Position numbers and translations under genes: made by a program. This document shows, piece by piece, positions 27,030-34,607 of a DNA stretch of 64,000 nucleotides. Below the pieces are notes generated by a model. The model did no database searches and was not told the DNA's origin. It was given only the letters and a program-made list of their open reading frames with translations. How positions within the stretch are numbered: the first letter of the stretch is position 1; each line of letters starts with the position of its first letter. This stretch comes from Alphaproteobacteria bacterium (lineage in GTDB: Bacteria > Pseudomonadota > Alphaproteobacteria > Caulobacterales > Parvularculaceae), in NCBI GenBank assembly GCA_016125425.1, contig WGLT01000012.1, positions 124,001 to 188,000 of the forward strand. The letters are read 5' to 3'.

Positions 27030-27047
27030 CGCCCCGATGCGGGGGCG
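27030..27047. terminator. Hairpin between convergent genes
   Basis: CGCCCC (27030-27035) pairs with GGGGCG (27042-27047) across a 6-base loop, in the 61-base gap between the sensor gene and the convergent rpoH. Only ATTAT follows on the plus strand, so it is a modest bidirectional terminator candidate. Confidence 0.45.
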
Positions 27048-27064
27048 ATTATCGGCTGCGCGGG

Positions 27065-27985
27065 CTACGCCTCGACGGTTTCGGTTTCCTGCTTCGGCGC
27101 CCTGGCTTCGCGGTCCATGCGCTTCATCGCCTTTTGCAGTTTTTCAAAGGCGCGGACCTCGATCTGGCGGACGCGCTCGCGGCTGACGCCGTATTGCTGA
27201 GACAGCTCTTCGAGCGTCGACGGATTATCCTTGAGGCGCCGCTCAGTGATGATGTGCTGCTCGCGCTCATTGAGCGTCGCAAGGGCGCGTTCGAGCATCG
27301 ACATGCGCATCTCGTACTCGTCCTCATTGGCGAGTTTGGTCTCGGGATTGACGGCGTCTTCATCGACGAGCCAGTCCTGCCACTCGGCGCCGCCTTCGCC
27401 GTCGCTGCGCATGGGCGCGTTGAGCGAGGTTTCCTGACCGGCCATGCGGCGGTTCATCGATATGACGTCTTCGGCGGTGACGCCGAGCTTGTTTGCGATG
27501 TGCTCGACCTGCTCGGGGCGCAGATCTCCATCATCGACGGCGTCGATCTGTCCCTTGATCTTCCTGAGATTGAAGAACAGCTTTTTCTGCGCGGCGGTGG
27601 TGCCGATCTTCACAAGGCTCCACGAACGCAGGATATATTCCTGGATCGCGGCGCGGATCCACCACATGGCGTAGGTGGCGAGACGGAACCCCTTGTCGGG
27701 GTCGAAGCGCTTGACCGCCTGCATCAGGCCGACATTGCCTTCGGAGATGACTTCGCCGATCGGCAGGCCATAGCCGCGATAGCCCATGGCGATCTTGGCG
27801 ACGAGACGCAAATGACTGGTGATCAGCTTTTGCGCGGCGTCGGGATCTCCATGCTCGGCGAAGCGTTTCGCGAGCATGTACTCTTCATCCTTGTCGAGCA
27901 TCGGAAATTTGCGAATCTCGGCCAGATAGCGCGAGAGCGAGCCTTCCGGCGTCAACGCTGGAGCGGTAACGAGTGCTTTGGCCAT
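27065..27985 (-). CDS. rpoH: Heat-shock sigma factor RpoH (sigma-32)
   Basis: A 306-aa sigma factor of the alphaproteobacterial RpoH type. Region 2 includes LITSHLRLVAKIAMGYRGYGLPIGEVISEGN (outline) and FRLATYAMWWIRAAIQEYIL. The RpoH box, normally QRKLFFNLRK, reads QKKLFFNLRK at residues 133-142. Region 4 ends with LSQQYGVSRERVRQIEVRAFEKLQ. The ATG at 27985 is preferred over a 33-codon extension because AAAGAG precedes it and homologs start near MAKA. It directs RNA polymerase to heat-shock promoters. Confidence 0.95.
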   Translation of the reverse strand: MAKALVTAPALTPEGSLSRYLAEIRKFPMLDKDEEYMLAKRFAEHGDPDAAQKLITSHLRLVAKIAMGYRGYGLPIGEVISEGNVGLMQAVKRFDPDKGFRLATYAMWWIRAAIQEYILRSWSLVKIGTTAAQKKLFFNLRKIKGQIDAVDDGDLRPEQVEHIANKLGVTAEDVISMNRRMAGQETSLNAPMRSDGEGGAEWQDWLVDEDAVNPETKLANEDEYEMRMSMLERALATLNEREQHIITERRLKDNPSTLEELSQQYGVSRERVRQIEVRAFEKLQKAMKRMDREARAPKQETETVEA

Positions 27986-28009
27986 CTTACTCTTTCGGGG
28001 TCCCCTCGG

Positions 28010-28024
28010 CGCGTTTCGAACGCG
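28010..28024. promoter_or_regulatory. Inverted repeat in the rpoH leader region
   Basis: CGCGTT (28010-28015) and AACGCG (28019-28024) form a perfect 6-3-6 inverted repeat 25 bases upstream of the rpoH start. It could be an operator or a small leader hairpin. A TATATA lies 22 bases farther upstream (minus strand), but no convincing -35 sits at the right distance. Confidence 0.35.
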
Positions 28025-28250
28025 TCTTGAGACCGCTATATAGGAACGCCGCCAGCAAGTTCCAGACTTCAAAACGGGCAGCATAGGCCGGGGTTTCGGC
28101 CTGGCTGCGCTTCCATCTTACACCGATCGGCGGCGGTTGCGAAAACGGGCTGGGCGCCTTGGGCCGAGCAAATCCCCGTGAACGCGGCGCGAAGCGCACA
28201 TCTCGTCGGGGCGGCCTGCGCCGCCCTGCCCCGCGGGCTTGGCCCGCCTA

Positions 28251-28733
28251 TTAGAACGGCGCGGCGGGTTTTCGCCCCAGCGGCGCCCCCGCAAGCTCGG
28301 GCGGGCCGAAAATGGCGAATTGCAAGCTCTGAGCGATTCTTTCGGCGCGCTCCATAAAATAGGCGGTTGCGGCCGGACTCGGCGCGGTTTCCTCAAGCGT
28401 CCGCCGGAACAGGGCGAGCCAAATCGGAAAATGTCCTGGCGTCAGATTGACGCGGTTAACGAGATTCATGTGAGCGGGAACCGGCTTGCCGGAATAGCGC
28501 CCGGCATTGAGCGCGACCGCCGCCCAGAAGTCTTTCATGCGCGCCAGGTGCGGTCCCCAATTGTCCTTGATAGCGGTTTCGAAAATCGGGCCGAGAACGC
28601 TGTCTTCCCGTACGCGCTCATAAAAGCGCTCGACGAGCAAAGCGATATACGCCTCATCGACGCCCAAACTTTCGGCTTTCGCCCGAATTTCGCGGCGCCG
28701 ATCCTCGGCGGACATGACGGTTGGAGATTTCAT
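28251..28733 (-). CDS. Group III truncated hemoglobin
   Basis: A 160-aa single-domain globin. ALLVERFYERVREDSVLGPIF carries the B10 Tyr (Tyr38), YSGKPVPAHMNL the likely proximal His (His88), and HFPIWLALFRRTL the G8 Trp (Trp105) typical of group III. It overlaps nsrR by ATGA on the minus strand, so it is the second gene of an NO-responsive operon. Group III globins bind oxygen or NO, and NO detoxification is the likely job here. The 265 bases between its stop and rpoH hold only the rpoH leader and no gene. Confidence 0.88.
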   Translation of the reverse strand: MKSPTVMSAEDRRREIRAKAESLGVDEAYIALLVERFYERVREDSVLGPIFETAIKDNWGPHLARMKDFWAAVALNAGRYSGKPVPAHMNLVNRVNLTPGHFPIWLALFRRTLEETAPSPAATAYFMERAERIAQSLQFAIFGPPELAGAPLGRKPAAPF

Positions 28734-29170
28734 GCCGCGGCCTGGCCCAGCAATATGCGCAGTTTTCCGTTGCGTGCGACAAGATCGTTAATCGTGTACT
28801 GATCAAGCGCGTCCAAGAACGCCTCGAGCGCTTCCTTGAGAACGCCCTTCAGGCGACAGGCTGGCGTAATCAGGCATTCGCCCTTGCCGCCCTGAAAGCA
28901 CTCCACGATCGCCAGATCGGCCTCCATGAGTCTGACCACGGCGCCGACATTCAAGGTTTCGGCGGGCCTGGCGAGCCGCAGCCCGCCCGATCTTCCCCGT
29001 ACGGCTTCAATGACGCCTTCGCGCGCCAGAATGTTGGCGACCTTCATCAAATGGTTCTTGGATATGTCATATCGATGCGCAATGTCTGCGATCGTGCTGA
29101 ACCGGTCGCCATTTACGGCGAGATGCATCAGCAAGCGCAGGGCGTAATCGGTCTGCAGATTCAGTCTCAT
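28730..29170 (-). CDS. nsrR: Rrf2-family NO-responsive repressor NsrR
   Basis: A 146-aa Rrf2 regulator. The winged helix spans residues 1-60, with recognition region YDISKNHLMKVANIL. The three cluster cysteines are Cys91, Cys99 and Cys105; the segment ECLITPACRLK closely matches NsrR proteins. The [Fe-S] cluster is destroyed by NO, which releases repression. The partner gene encodes a truncated globin, and a perfect-looking NsrR operator lies in the divergent gap. IscR and RirA are alternatives, but the ITPAC motif and context favour NsrR. Confidence 0.88.
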   Translation of the reverse strand: MRLNLQTDYALRLLMHLAVNGDRFSTIADIAHRYDISKNHLMKVANILAREGVIEAVRGRSGGLRLARPAETLNVGAVVRLMEADLAIVECFQGGKGECLITPACRLKGVLKEALEAFLDALDQYTINDLVARNGKLRILLGQAAA

Positions 29171-29184
29171 CGAAACCCCGGAAA

Positions 29185-29223
29185 AAGATGCATCTATTAT
29201 ATTGCAATTTAGCGGCTTCGCAA
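29185..29223 (-). promoter_or_regulatory. Promoter of nsrR-globin with operator-like half-site
   Basis: Read on the minus strand, a -10 TATAAT (29201-29196) lies 16 bases after a -35-like TTGCGA (29223-29218). The predicted start site falls in AAGATGCATCT (29185-29195), which resembles an NsrR half-site and contains the palindrome AGATGCATCT. Autorepression by NsrR is therefore likely. Confidence 0.65.
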
Positions 29224-29251
29224 GTTATAAGATGTATATCATATACATGTT
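29202..29251 (+). promoter_or_regulatory. NsrR operator and promoter of the divergent membrane-protein gene
   Basis: The left arm AAGATGTATAT (29229-29239) and right arm ATATACATGTT (29241-29251) flank one central C, giving an 11-1-11 palindrome with a single mismatched pair. This is the NsrR site geometry, with matching bases. A -35 TTGCAA (29202-29207) and a -10 TATAAG (29226-29231) place the start site inside the operator, so NsrR binding would block transcription. Confidence 0.8.
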
Positions 29252-29270
29252 TTGTGACCCGGAGGGTTCC

Positions 29271-29738
29271 ATGGACGCACTGGCCTTACGTCGTTCGGAG
29301 GTTTCGCCGCTGGAGGAGGGCGCTGCAATGCCGCGACAGACGTCGGTTTCGCCGCCGGCGGTCTCTTTGCAGCCCGCGGCGCGCGTCTATCCGAACACCG
29401 GACTGCACGGGCAGGTCGTGAAGATGCTCGCCGGGATCAACGCCTTCATCATCGGGGCGTTCTGGGTGATTTTTCAGGGGGACGCAGAGGCGCTTTTCAT
29501 GGTGGCGATCGGCGGCGTCTATTTGATCGCCTATCTCGGAACGCCTTGGGCGATGGCGCGAGTCGGCGGTCTCAAACTCGATGAGCAAAAGTCTTTCGGC
29601 GAATTTCTGCGCGAGCCGTTCGAGACTTGGACGGGCGTCATCACCGGGCGACAAGCGGCGATCCAGGTCCTTCTGGTTCCCTCGGCGATCGCCCTCGCTG
29701 TCGTCGGCATGGGGGTGATCATCGATTTCAATCGATAA
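29271..29738 (+). CDS. Unknown two-helix membrane protein, predicted NsrR target
   Basis: A 155-aa protein. About 45 soluble residues lead to two close hydrophobic segments (about 54-70 and 74-92: INAFIIGAFWVIF and LFMVAIGGVYLIAYLG), and a third lies at the C-terminus (about 133-152). The ATG at 29271 has GGAGG 6 bases upstream; upstream in-frame ATGs fall in the operator. I do not recognise the family. The NsrR site over its promoter implies expression under nitric oxide. It ends 16 bases from the convergent pseudouridine synthase gene. Confidence 0.75.
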   Translation: MDALALRRSEVSPLEEGAAMPRQTSVSPPAVSLQPAARVYPNTGLHGQVVKMLAGINAFIIGAFWVIFQGDAEALFMVAIGGVYLIAYLGTPWAMARVGGLKLDEQKSFGEFLREPFETWTGVITGRQAAIQVLLVPSAIALAVVGMGVIIDFNR

Positions 29739-29754
29739 CGCGCCGTCCTGCGTC

Positions 29755-30777
29755 TTACAGCGCGCGCAGCGCTTCGATGAGGTCGACAAGGTCCGCTGGC
29801 GGCGGCGCCTCAAAGGAGAGGTTTTCGCCCGTCACAGGGTGTTCGAATCCGAGAATCCGCGCGTGCAGCGCCTGCCGCCGGAACCGCTTGAGAACGGCGA
29901 GGGCGCGGTCGGCCGCCGGATCGCCGGGCTTGAGGCCCGCAAGCCCCGGTCCGCGCCCGTAAACGGGATCGCCGATCAGCGGGTGCCCGATGTGAGACAG
30001 GTGCGCGCGGATCTGGTGCGTGCGGCCGGTCTCCAGGCGGCACTCGATGAGGCTCGCCAGCGCATCGCCAGCGAGTTTCGCCCGTCCCCGGCCGTAGATC
30101 TCCTGCACGCGGTAGCGGGTGACGGCGCGGCGGGCGTCCGGGCGCGAATCGTCTGCGTCGACGATCGTCATTTTTTTTCGTTCGCCGCCGGCGCGCGCCA
30201 GCGGCGCGTCGATCGTTCCGACACTCGGGCGCGGCGCGCCGACAGCGACCGCGGCATAGGCGCGTTCGACGTCGTGGGTCGAAAAGGCGGCCGACAGCGC
30301 CTGATGGGCGCGGTCGTTCTTCGCCGCGACGAGAAGGCCCGACGTGTCCTTGTCGAGACGGTGAACGATGCCCGGCCGCGCGACGCCGCCGACCCCCAAA
30401 AGACTCGCGCCGCAATGCGCGATCAAGGCGTTGACGAGCGTGCCGGACCAGTTGCCGGACGCCGGGTGGACGACGAGGCCGGCCGGCTTGTTGACGACGA
30501 TGAGGTCGGCGTCCTCGAAATAAATATCGAGCGGGATATCCTCCGCGCGGGGAGTCGGCGCCTCAACCGGCGGCGGCTTTAGAACGAAAACATCGCCATC
30601 GCGGATCTTCCACGAGGGGTCCTTGAACGCTTCGCCATTGCGCGTCACAGCGCCCGCTTCGATCAGCGCTTTCAGGCGCGAGCGGGTGAGGCCGACGCCC
30701 TGCTCGGCGAGCCATTTGTCGAGTCGCGCGCCGACGTCTTCGGGCGTTGTTTTAAAGACAGCGTCGGAACTGGTCAT
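29755..30777 (-). CDS. RluA/RluD-family pseudouridine synthase
   Basis: A 340-aa enzyme. The N-terminal S4 RNA-binding domain (about residues 10-75) has GARLDKWLAEQGVGLTRSRLKALIEAG (outline). The catalytic domain has the family motif PGIVHRLDKDTSGLLV, with the Asp of RLDKD as nucleophile, and GRTHQIRAHLSHIGHPLIGDP. It should convert uridines of 23S rRNA, like RluD. A GTG at 30816 overlaps the upstream stop as GTGA and is an alternative start; the ATG at 30777 gives the usual N-terminus. Confidence 0.88.
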   Translation of the reverse strand: MTSSDAVFKTTPEDVGARLDKWLAEQGVGLTRSRLKALIEAGAVTRNGEAFKDPSWKIRDGDVFVLKPPPVEAPTPRAEDIPLDIYFEDADLIVVNKPAGLVVHPASGNWSGTLVNALIAHCGASLLGVGGVARPGIVHRLDKDTSGLLVAAKNDRAHQALSAAFSTHDVERAYAAVAVGAPRPSVGTIDAPLARAGGERKKMTIVDADDSRPDARRAVTRYRVQEIYGRGRAKLAGDALASLIECRLETGRTHQIRAHLSHIGHPLIGDPVYGRGPGLAGLKPGDPAADRALAVLKRFRRQALHARILGFEHPVTGENLSFEAPPPADLVDLIEALRAL

Positions 30778-30812
30778 GATAATATTCGCGCGGCGATAAT
30801 CGCCGGCGCCTG

Positions 30813-31277
30813 TCACCGTCGGTCAGCGCGTTGCGCCCGCTTCTTGAAGCGATGGACGAGAAAGGGCAAGAGCGCGGCGAGGCCGACCGCCTCGTGGATG
30901 AGCGAGGTCTTGGCGCGGACGCCATCGTCGCCTGCATAATAGAGGAGATAGCCGCTCGCGATCAGGACAATCGTCAAGGCGACGAGCAGGACGCCCGATG
31001 GCCGGCGCATTCCCTTGCGCCAGGCGAAGGCGATATGCCGCGTCCAGACGACGCCGAGCAGAAAGAGCGCCGCGAAAGCGAACAGCCCATGTGCGGCCAA
31101 CATCGGATGTTCGAGCGGATGCGGCGCCCGCCCGAATTCGCCTGAAGACTCCAGAAAATTGCGGAGGACGAGCCATACGGCGCCGGTCGTCCAAAGACCG
31201 GCCAGCGTGAGAGTGACGAGACCGCGCAGCCCTGCGCCCAAGCCGGCGCGGCCTAATCCGGTATTCGCCTCGCTCAT
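30813..31277 (-). CDS. Four-helix membrane protein, DUF4405/heme-redox-like
   Basis: A 154-aa protein with about four membrane helices (near residues 17-38, 60-80, 93-113 and 126-143). Histidines sit at helix ends in HPLEHP, AAHGLF, TRHIAF, LIHEAVG and LVHRFKKR. This pattern resembles small b-type cytochrome or DUF4405 proteins that pass electrons to flavinylated partners. It overlaps apbE by ATGA. Together with the FMN-binding gene this points to a transmembrane electron path, perhaps a ferric reductase. Heme binding is an inference. Confidence 0.6.
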   Translation of the reverse strand: MSEANTGLGRAGLGAGLRGLVTLTLAGLWTTGAVWLVLRNFLESSGEFGRAPHPLEHPMLAAHGLFAFAALFLLGVVWTRHIAFAWRKGMRRPSGVLLVALTIVLIASGYLLYYAGDDGVRAKTSLIHEAVGLAALLPFLVHRFKKRAQRADRR

Positions 31278-32128
31278 GGCCGTTCGCCGATCTCAAACCA
31301 ACCCCGCGCCGCGTCGTGCATGACGGCATAGGCGTTGAAAACGGACAGGTACGGAGCGCTCGCTAAGCCGCGCGCCATGACGACCTTGGTCAGCGCGTCG
31401 GCGTCGATGCAATGCGACGCGACGACGCTGACAAATCGCTTCGGCGAGATCGCGCGACAAATGATCGGATCGACATGCGCGCCGGACCCCGCGTCGGCCG
31501 AGCTCGCGATCGCGCCGTTTGTGAGCTCCATGGTCGGAATCCCGTCTTCGACATATCCGGCATTGAGCGCCACCCGTTCGCTCGCGCCGCCGGCGACGCG
31601 CAGATCGCCGCCGGCGTTGACGCAGGCCTGCGCCGGCGCAAACTTCAACAGCGCCTCCATGGCGCGATCGACCGCATAGCCTTTGGCGACTCCGCCCAGA
31701 TCGATCCATAACGGCCGGCGAAAGCGCACAAAGCGACCGGGCAGCAATTCGATATCGCGCCAGTCGGCGCGCTTGTCCGGTTCGGGCGCGCCTTCCGGAC
31801 GCGGCAAGAGGCCGCGTTCAACGAGCGACGGCGCGACGGTGATATCGAATGCGCCGGCGGTCACGGAGGAAATAAGCCTTGCGCGCGCAAGCACCGCATA
31901 AGTTTCACGGCGAACGCGCACTGGACCGATATGGGCGCTGCGATTGAGGCGCGACACGTCGCTTTCTGCCTCCTGGAAGCTCATCGCCCCATGCGTTGCG
32001 GCGATAGACGCAAAGGCGGCGTCGATCGCCTGATGGGCGCGTGCGATCGAAAGCCCATCAACGCGCGCCGTGACGAAAGCGCCGAGCAGGGGTCTCGAAC
32101 GCTTAACGCTCTGCAAGCACGATTGCAT
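31274..32128 (-). CDS. apbE: FAD:protein FMN transferase
   Basis: A 284-aa ApbE-family enzyme that attaches FMN from FAD to Ser/Thr in target proteins outside the cytoplasm. Signature segments are MSFQEAESDVSRLNRSA (about residues 49-65), DLGGVAKGYAVDRAM (about 143-157), CVNAGGDLRV, and the late metal-binding region DADALTKVVM. No clear signal peptide is seen, so export is uncertain. It overlaps the FMN-binding gene by 26 bases; that protein carries an SGATIS target site. Confidence 0.9.
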   Translation of the reverse strand: MQSCLQSVKRSRPLLGAFVTARVDGLSIARAHQAIDAAFASIAATHGAMSFQEAESDVSRLNRSAHIGPVRVRRETYAVLARARLISSVTAGAFDITVAPSLVERGLLPRPEGAPEPDKRADWRDIELLPGRFVRFRRPLWIDLGGVAKGYAVDRAMEALLKFAPAQACVNAGGDLRVAGGASERVALNAGYVEDGIPTMELTNGAIASSADAGSGAHVDPIICRAISPKRFVSVVASHCIDADALTKVVMARGLASAPYLSVFNAYAVMHDAARGWFEIGERP

Positions 32129-32627
32129 AGGTCGCCATCAGCCGGCGCACGCCATCCGTCACATGCTTTGATGAAATGGTCGCACCCGAAATATTCTTGA
32201 TCTCCTTGCCGATCTTCAATGACGCGCCGCCGTGTTTGCCGGCGAATTGCGCGCGCCAATTTGCGTTTCTGATTTCACCGCCATAGGCCTCGCGATATTC
32301 GAGAATTTCAATGCCCTTGATGGCGCCGTTTGCGTCGATACCGAGCGCGAAAGGGATATAATCGTGTTTGCCAAGCACCTGATCGACGAGAAACCAGCCG
32401 CCGCTTGAAACGCGCCAGGCCTTGAGGCGGCGATTTTCAACCTTGACGCCGCTCGCTTCCTTGATGGCGGCGATCTCGGCATTCGTCAGATTACGGAAGT
32501 CTTCGGTGAACGCGGCGCCGGGAAAAATCAGCGTCTGCGCCTCCTCGACAGTCAGATAAACCTCCGCATGGAGCGGCGTTGATATCGTGATCGCCGCAAC
32601 GGGAATGAAGATGAAACGAGCCCGCAT
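32103..32627 (-). CDS. FMN-binding domain protein (ApbE substrate)
   Basis: A 174-aa exported protein with a signal peptide (residues 1-21, ending LHA). An FMN_bind domain covers about 80-170, with GIDANGAIKGIEILEYREAYG and the flavinylation motif SGATIS at 147-152, where Ser152 is the expected FMN-linked residue. It lies 18 bases after the outer-membrane-type gene and overlaps apbE. It should act as a one-domain periplasmic flavin electron carrier, as in RnfG/NosR-like systems. Confidence 0.87.
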   Translation of the reverse strand: MRARFIFIPVAAITISTPLHAEVYLTVEEAQTLIFPGAAFTEDFRNLTNAEIAAIKEASGVKVENRRLKAWRVSSGGWFLVDQVLGKHDYIPFALGIDANGAIKGIEILEYREAYGGEIRNANWRAQFAGKHGGASLKIGKEIKNISGATISSKHVTDGVRRLMATYAIVLAER

Positions 32628-32645
32628 GAAGCGATCCGTTCGTCT

Positions 32646-33500
32646 TTAGAGTTCGACGCCGAAGCGCAGGCGCACCGAATAGCGCGGCTCTTCGTGCGCA
32701 AAACCGTTCACGGTTTCGAGCGCTTCGCCGTTGAGTGTGCGCGCCCAGGGAAGCTGCGCCTGAACGCCGAGCGTCGCCCACCATTCTCCTTTTGCGTAGT
32801 GCAATGTCGGGCCTGCCGAAAAGGAATCCGCCGCCGGATCGGCGTTTCCGAACGCCGATACGCCGTCAAGTTCGCGCTTCGCCTTGAATTCGACTCCCCC
32901 GAACAGTCCGGGAGCCAGGCGATAGGCCGCGCCGAGGAGTAACTGCAATTCCGTGTGTTTGCTCCAGCCTGTTCCCTCGCGCTCCCATTCATATTCAACA
33001 ATCGGATTCATGGCGACGATGAGACGGTCATCCAGAAAATGGCTGTCGATCAGGAGCTTGGCCTCGATTTCGCGGAAGCCGGGGCCGATGGCGGGCTCGA
33101 CATAGAGCGCGAGGCCGACAGGGTGCGTGTAAGGACTCATGAGGCGATAGATCGCTTCGCCCGAGACGGATGTGAATTTGAGGTCGGTCTCGCGGGCGTC
33201 GGCGGCGCGCGTATCGAAGGGGCGCACGCGCGTGTAATCGTAATTGGCGTAGAGCGCGAGCTGGAGCTTGTTCGTTACGCCGTATTCGAACTCCGTACGG
33301 CCGGCGATATTGTGCCAGCTTTCGAAAGGACGTCCGTTATTGGCGGTCAGCCATTGCTCGATCTCCATGCCGCCCTTCGGCAGGATGTCCGTCGTATAGA
33401 CATAGGCGAATGGCGTCTCGTCAGCGAAAGCCGGCGTTGCGGCGGCGGTCCCGAAGCCAGCAAATAGCGCGGCGACGGCGAGTTCGACTTTGGAACGCAT
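32646..33500 (-). CDS. Outer-membrane beta-barrel-like protein (DUF6662-type)
   Basis: A 284-aa protein with a signal peptide (about residues 1-26, ending AFA) and a body of alternating amphipathic strands rich in Tyr/Trp/Phe, ending in RYSVRLRFGVEL, like an outer-membrane barrel. The family name is from memory and uncertain. The ATG at 33500 has GAGGGG 7 bases upstream; ATGs at 33506 and 33515 are alternatives but sit too near that site. First gene of the flavinylation operon, it could help metal or substrate reach the periplasmic flavoprotein. Confidence 0.7.
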   Translation of the reverse strand: MRSKVELAVAALFAGFGTAAATPAFADETPFAYVYTTDILPKGGMEIEQWLTANNGRPFESWHNIAGRTEFEYGVTNKLQLALYANYDYTRVRPFDTRAADARETDLKFTSVSGEAIYRLMSPYTHPVGLALYVEPAIGPGFREIEAKLLIDSHFLDDRLIVAMNPIVEYEWEREGTGWSKHTELQLLLGAAYRLAPGLFGGVEFKAKRELDGVSAFGNADPAADSFSAGPTLHYAKGEWWATLGVQAQLPWARTLNGEALETVNGFAHEEPRYSVRLRFGVEL

Positions 33501-33517
33501 TGTCATGCCCCTCATTC

Positions 33518-33588
33518 TGCAATTGAGAATTATTCGCGAGATAGATATAGATTATCTGACCCCCAGATGTCAATGCGAATTAGTCGCA
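33518..33588 (-). promoter_or_regulatory. Promoter with two Fur-like boxes
   Basis: On the minus strand a consensus -35 TTGACA (33573-33568) and a -10 TATATC (33549-33544) are 18 bases apart. A Fur-like box, TGCGA-n5-TCGCA (33574-33588), touches the -35. A second at 33518-33538, read on the minus strand, has GCGAAT and CAATTGC arms around AATTCT and covers the start site. Both resemble alphaproteobacterial Fur sites, suggesting repression of the flavinylation operon when iron is plentiful. Confidence 0.6.
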
Positions 33589-33812
33589 ATATGAACAATG
33601 ACGAAGAGAGAAAGACCCCGGCCGGGTCGTGACGATCGCAATGCGAGGCATTCGCCGTCTTGAAGGATCGTCGTTCGACAACGACGGTCGGCCGAAAGCC
33701 GCGGTCAAGTTTTCGCGCACAAGACGGGATTGCGCAGGGGCGAGCCCGCTTGCCGCCCGGAAGCCGCGCCGCCATAAGCGTCGCGCTTGGGCGGCGAGGA
33801 CGGAGCTGGCGA
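33589..33812. other. Intergenic stretch without a gene
   Basis: With the Fur-like promoter region, this completes a 312-base gap between divergent genes. I see no convincing reading frame, RNA gene or clear sigma-70 promoter in these 224 bases; a promoter for the gene at 33813 presumably lies here. Confidence 0.5.
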
Positions 33813-34223
33813 ATGAGCGATATCGAGGAGAATCAGCCGAAGCCGAAGGACGCGCCGGCGCCGTCCGATCCCGGGCGCTCCCTCGCCCAGGCGATCGGCG
33901 CGCGCAATCTGATGATCGCCATCCTCGTCATGCCGGTGATTTTTCTCATTGCAGTGATGACGGTGATTGCGATTTTCGGCCGCCCCGGCGAAGGGCGCGC
34001 GCGCGCCGCGACCGAAGCGCGGCCGATCGTCGACGCCGCAGCGACTGGCGCCATCGTTCTGCCGGCGGGCGCGAAGATCGTCGCCATGGCGCTCGACGGC
34101 GACCGTCTCGCGCTCCGCGTCGAAGAAGACGCCGGCGAGGAAATCGTCGTTTATGATCTCACGCGCGGCGCCGTCATTCAGCGCGTGCGCGTCGAAGCCG
34201 GCCCGGCCGCGCCTGCTCCTTAG
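33813..34223 (+). CDS. Single-pass membrane protein of unknown function
   Basis: A 136-aa protein with a Pro/Asp-rich cytoplasmic start, one membrane helix at about residues 33-56 (MIAILVMPVIFLIAVMTVIAIF) and a periplasmic domain. IVAMALDGDRLALRVEEDAGEEIVVYDLTRG in outline resembles a single beta-propeller-like strand set. The ATG at 33813 has GGAG upstream; an open extension lacks support. It overlaps the convergent 34220-34510 gene by 4 bases. Family not recognised. Confidence 0.65.
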   Translation: MSDIEENQPKPKDAPAPSDPGRSLAQAIGARNLMIAILVMPVIFLIAVMTVIAIFGRPGEGRARAATEARPIVDAAATGAIVLPAGAKIVAMALDGDRLALRVEEDAGEEIVVYDLTRGAVIQRVRVEAGPAAPAP

Positions 34224-34510
34224 GAGCGGTCTCGGGCGAAACGGATGATCCGCAGGATGATCCAGATCGGCAGGACGATCGCCGCCCCGAGGATCAGATA
34301 GCTGAGCAGCCGGCGGACGACTTCGCTCAAATTCGCGCCGATCAGATCAAGCACGTCCTGCACGCTGTGAAAGATTCCGCGCCAGAAATTGATCGGCGAT
34401 ATATCGAGCACGGCGAGGATCGCGCCGACGACAATGCTGGCGACGACAAGCTGGAGCGCGGTGTTCGCCGCGCCGCGCCGCCGCTTCGGCTTTGCTTCTT
34501 CTTCCGCCAT
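34220..34510 (-). CDS. Small two-helix membrane protein (DUF6460-type)
   Basis: A 96-aa protein. A basic N-terminus (KPKRRR) precedes helix 1 (about residues 18-37), then an amphipathic segment, then helix 2 (about 70-89, YLILGAAIVLPIWIILRII). The pattern matches my memory of the alphaproteobacterial DUF6460 proteins, of unknown function. It lies 97 bases downstream of msrB on the same strand. Confidence 0.7.
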   Translation of the reverse strand: MAEEEAKPKRRRGAANTALQLVVASIVVGAILAVLDISPINFWRGIFHSVQDVLDLIGANLSEVVRRLLSYLILGAAIVLPIWIILRIIRFARDRS

Positions 34511-34607
34511 TTTGGGACCCCGAACGACCGGTCGCTAGGGTAGCGCTTCCGCGGGGGAAAGCAAACCGCCGGACGCGGCCGGGGCCGCCGCCCTTTTTCG
34601 GGGGACG

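Noticed and set aside
28053-28073. GGAAC ... GTT as an EcfG-type general-stress promoter for rpoH
   Set aside because: The spacing between the two elements is about 10-11 bases instead of about 16, so it fits an inverted repeat better than a promoter.
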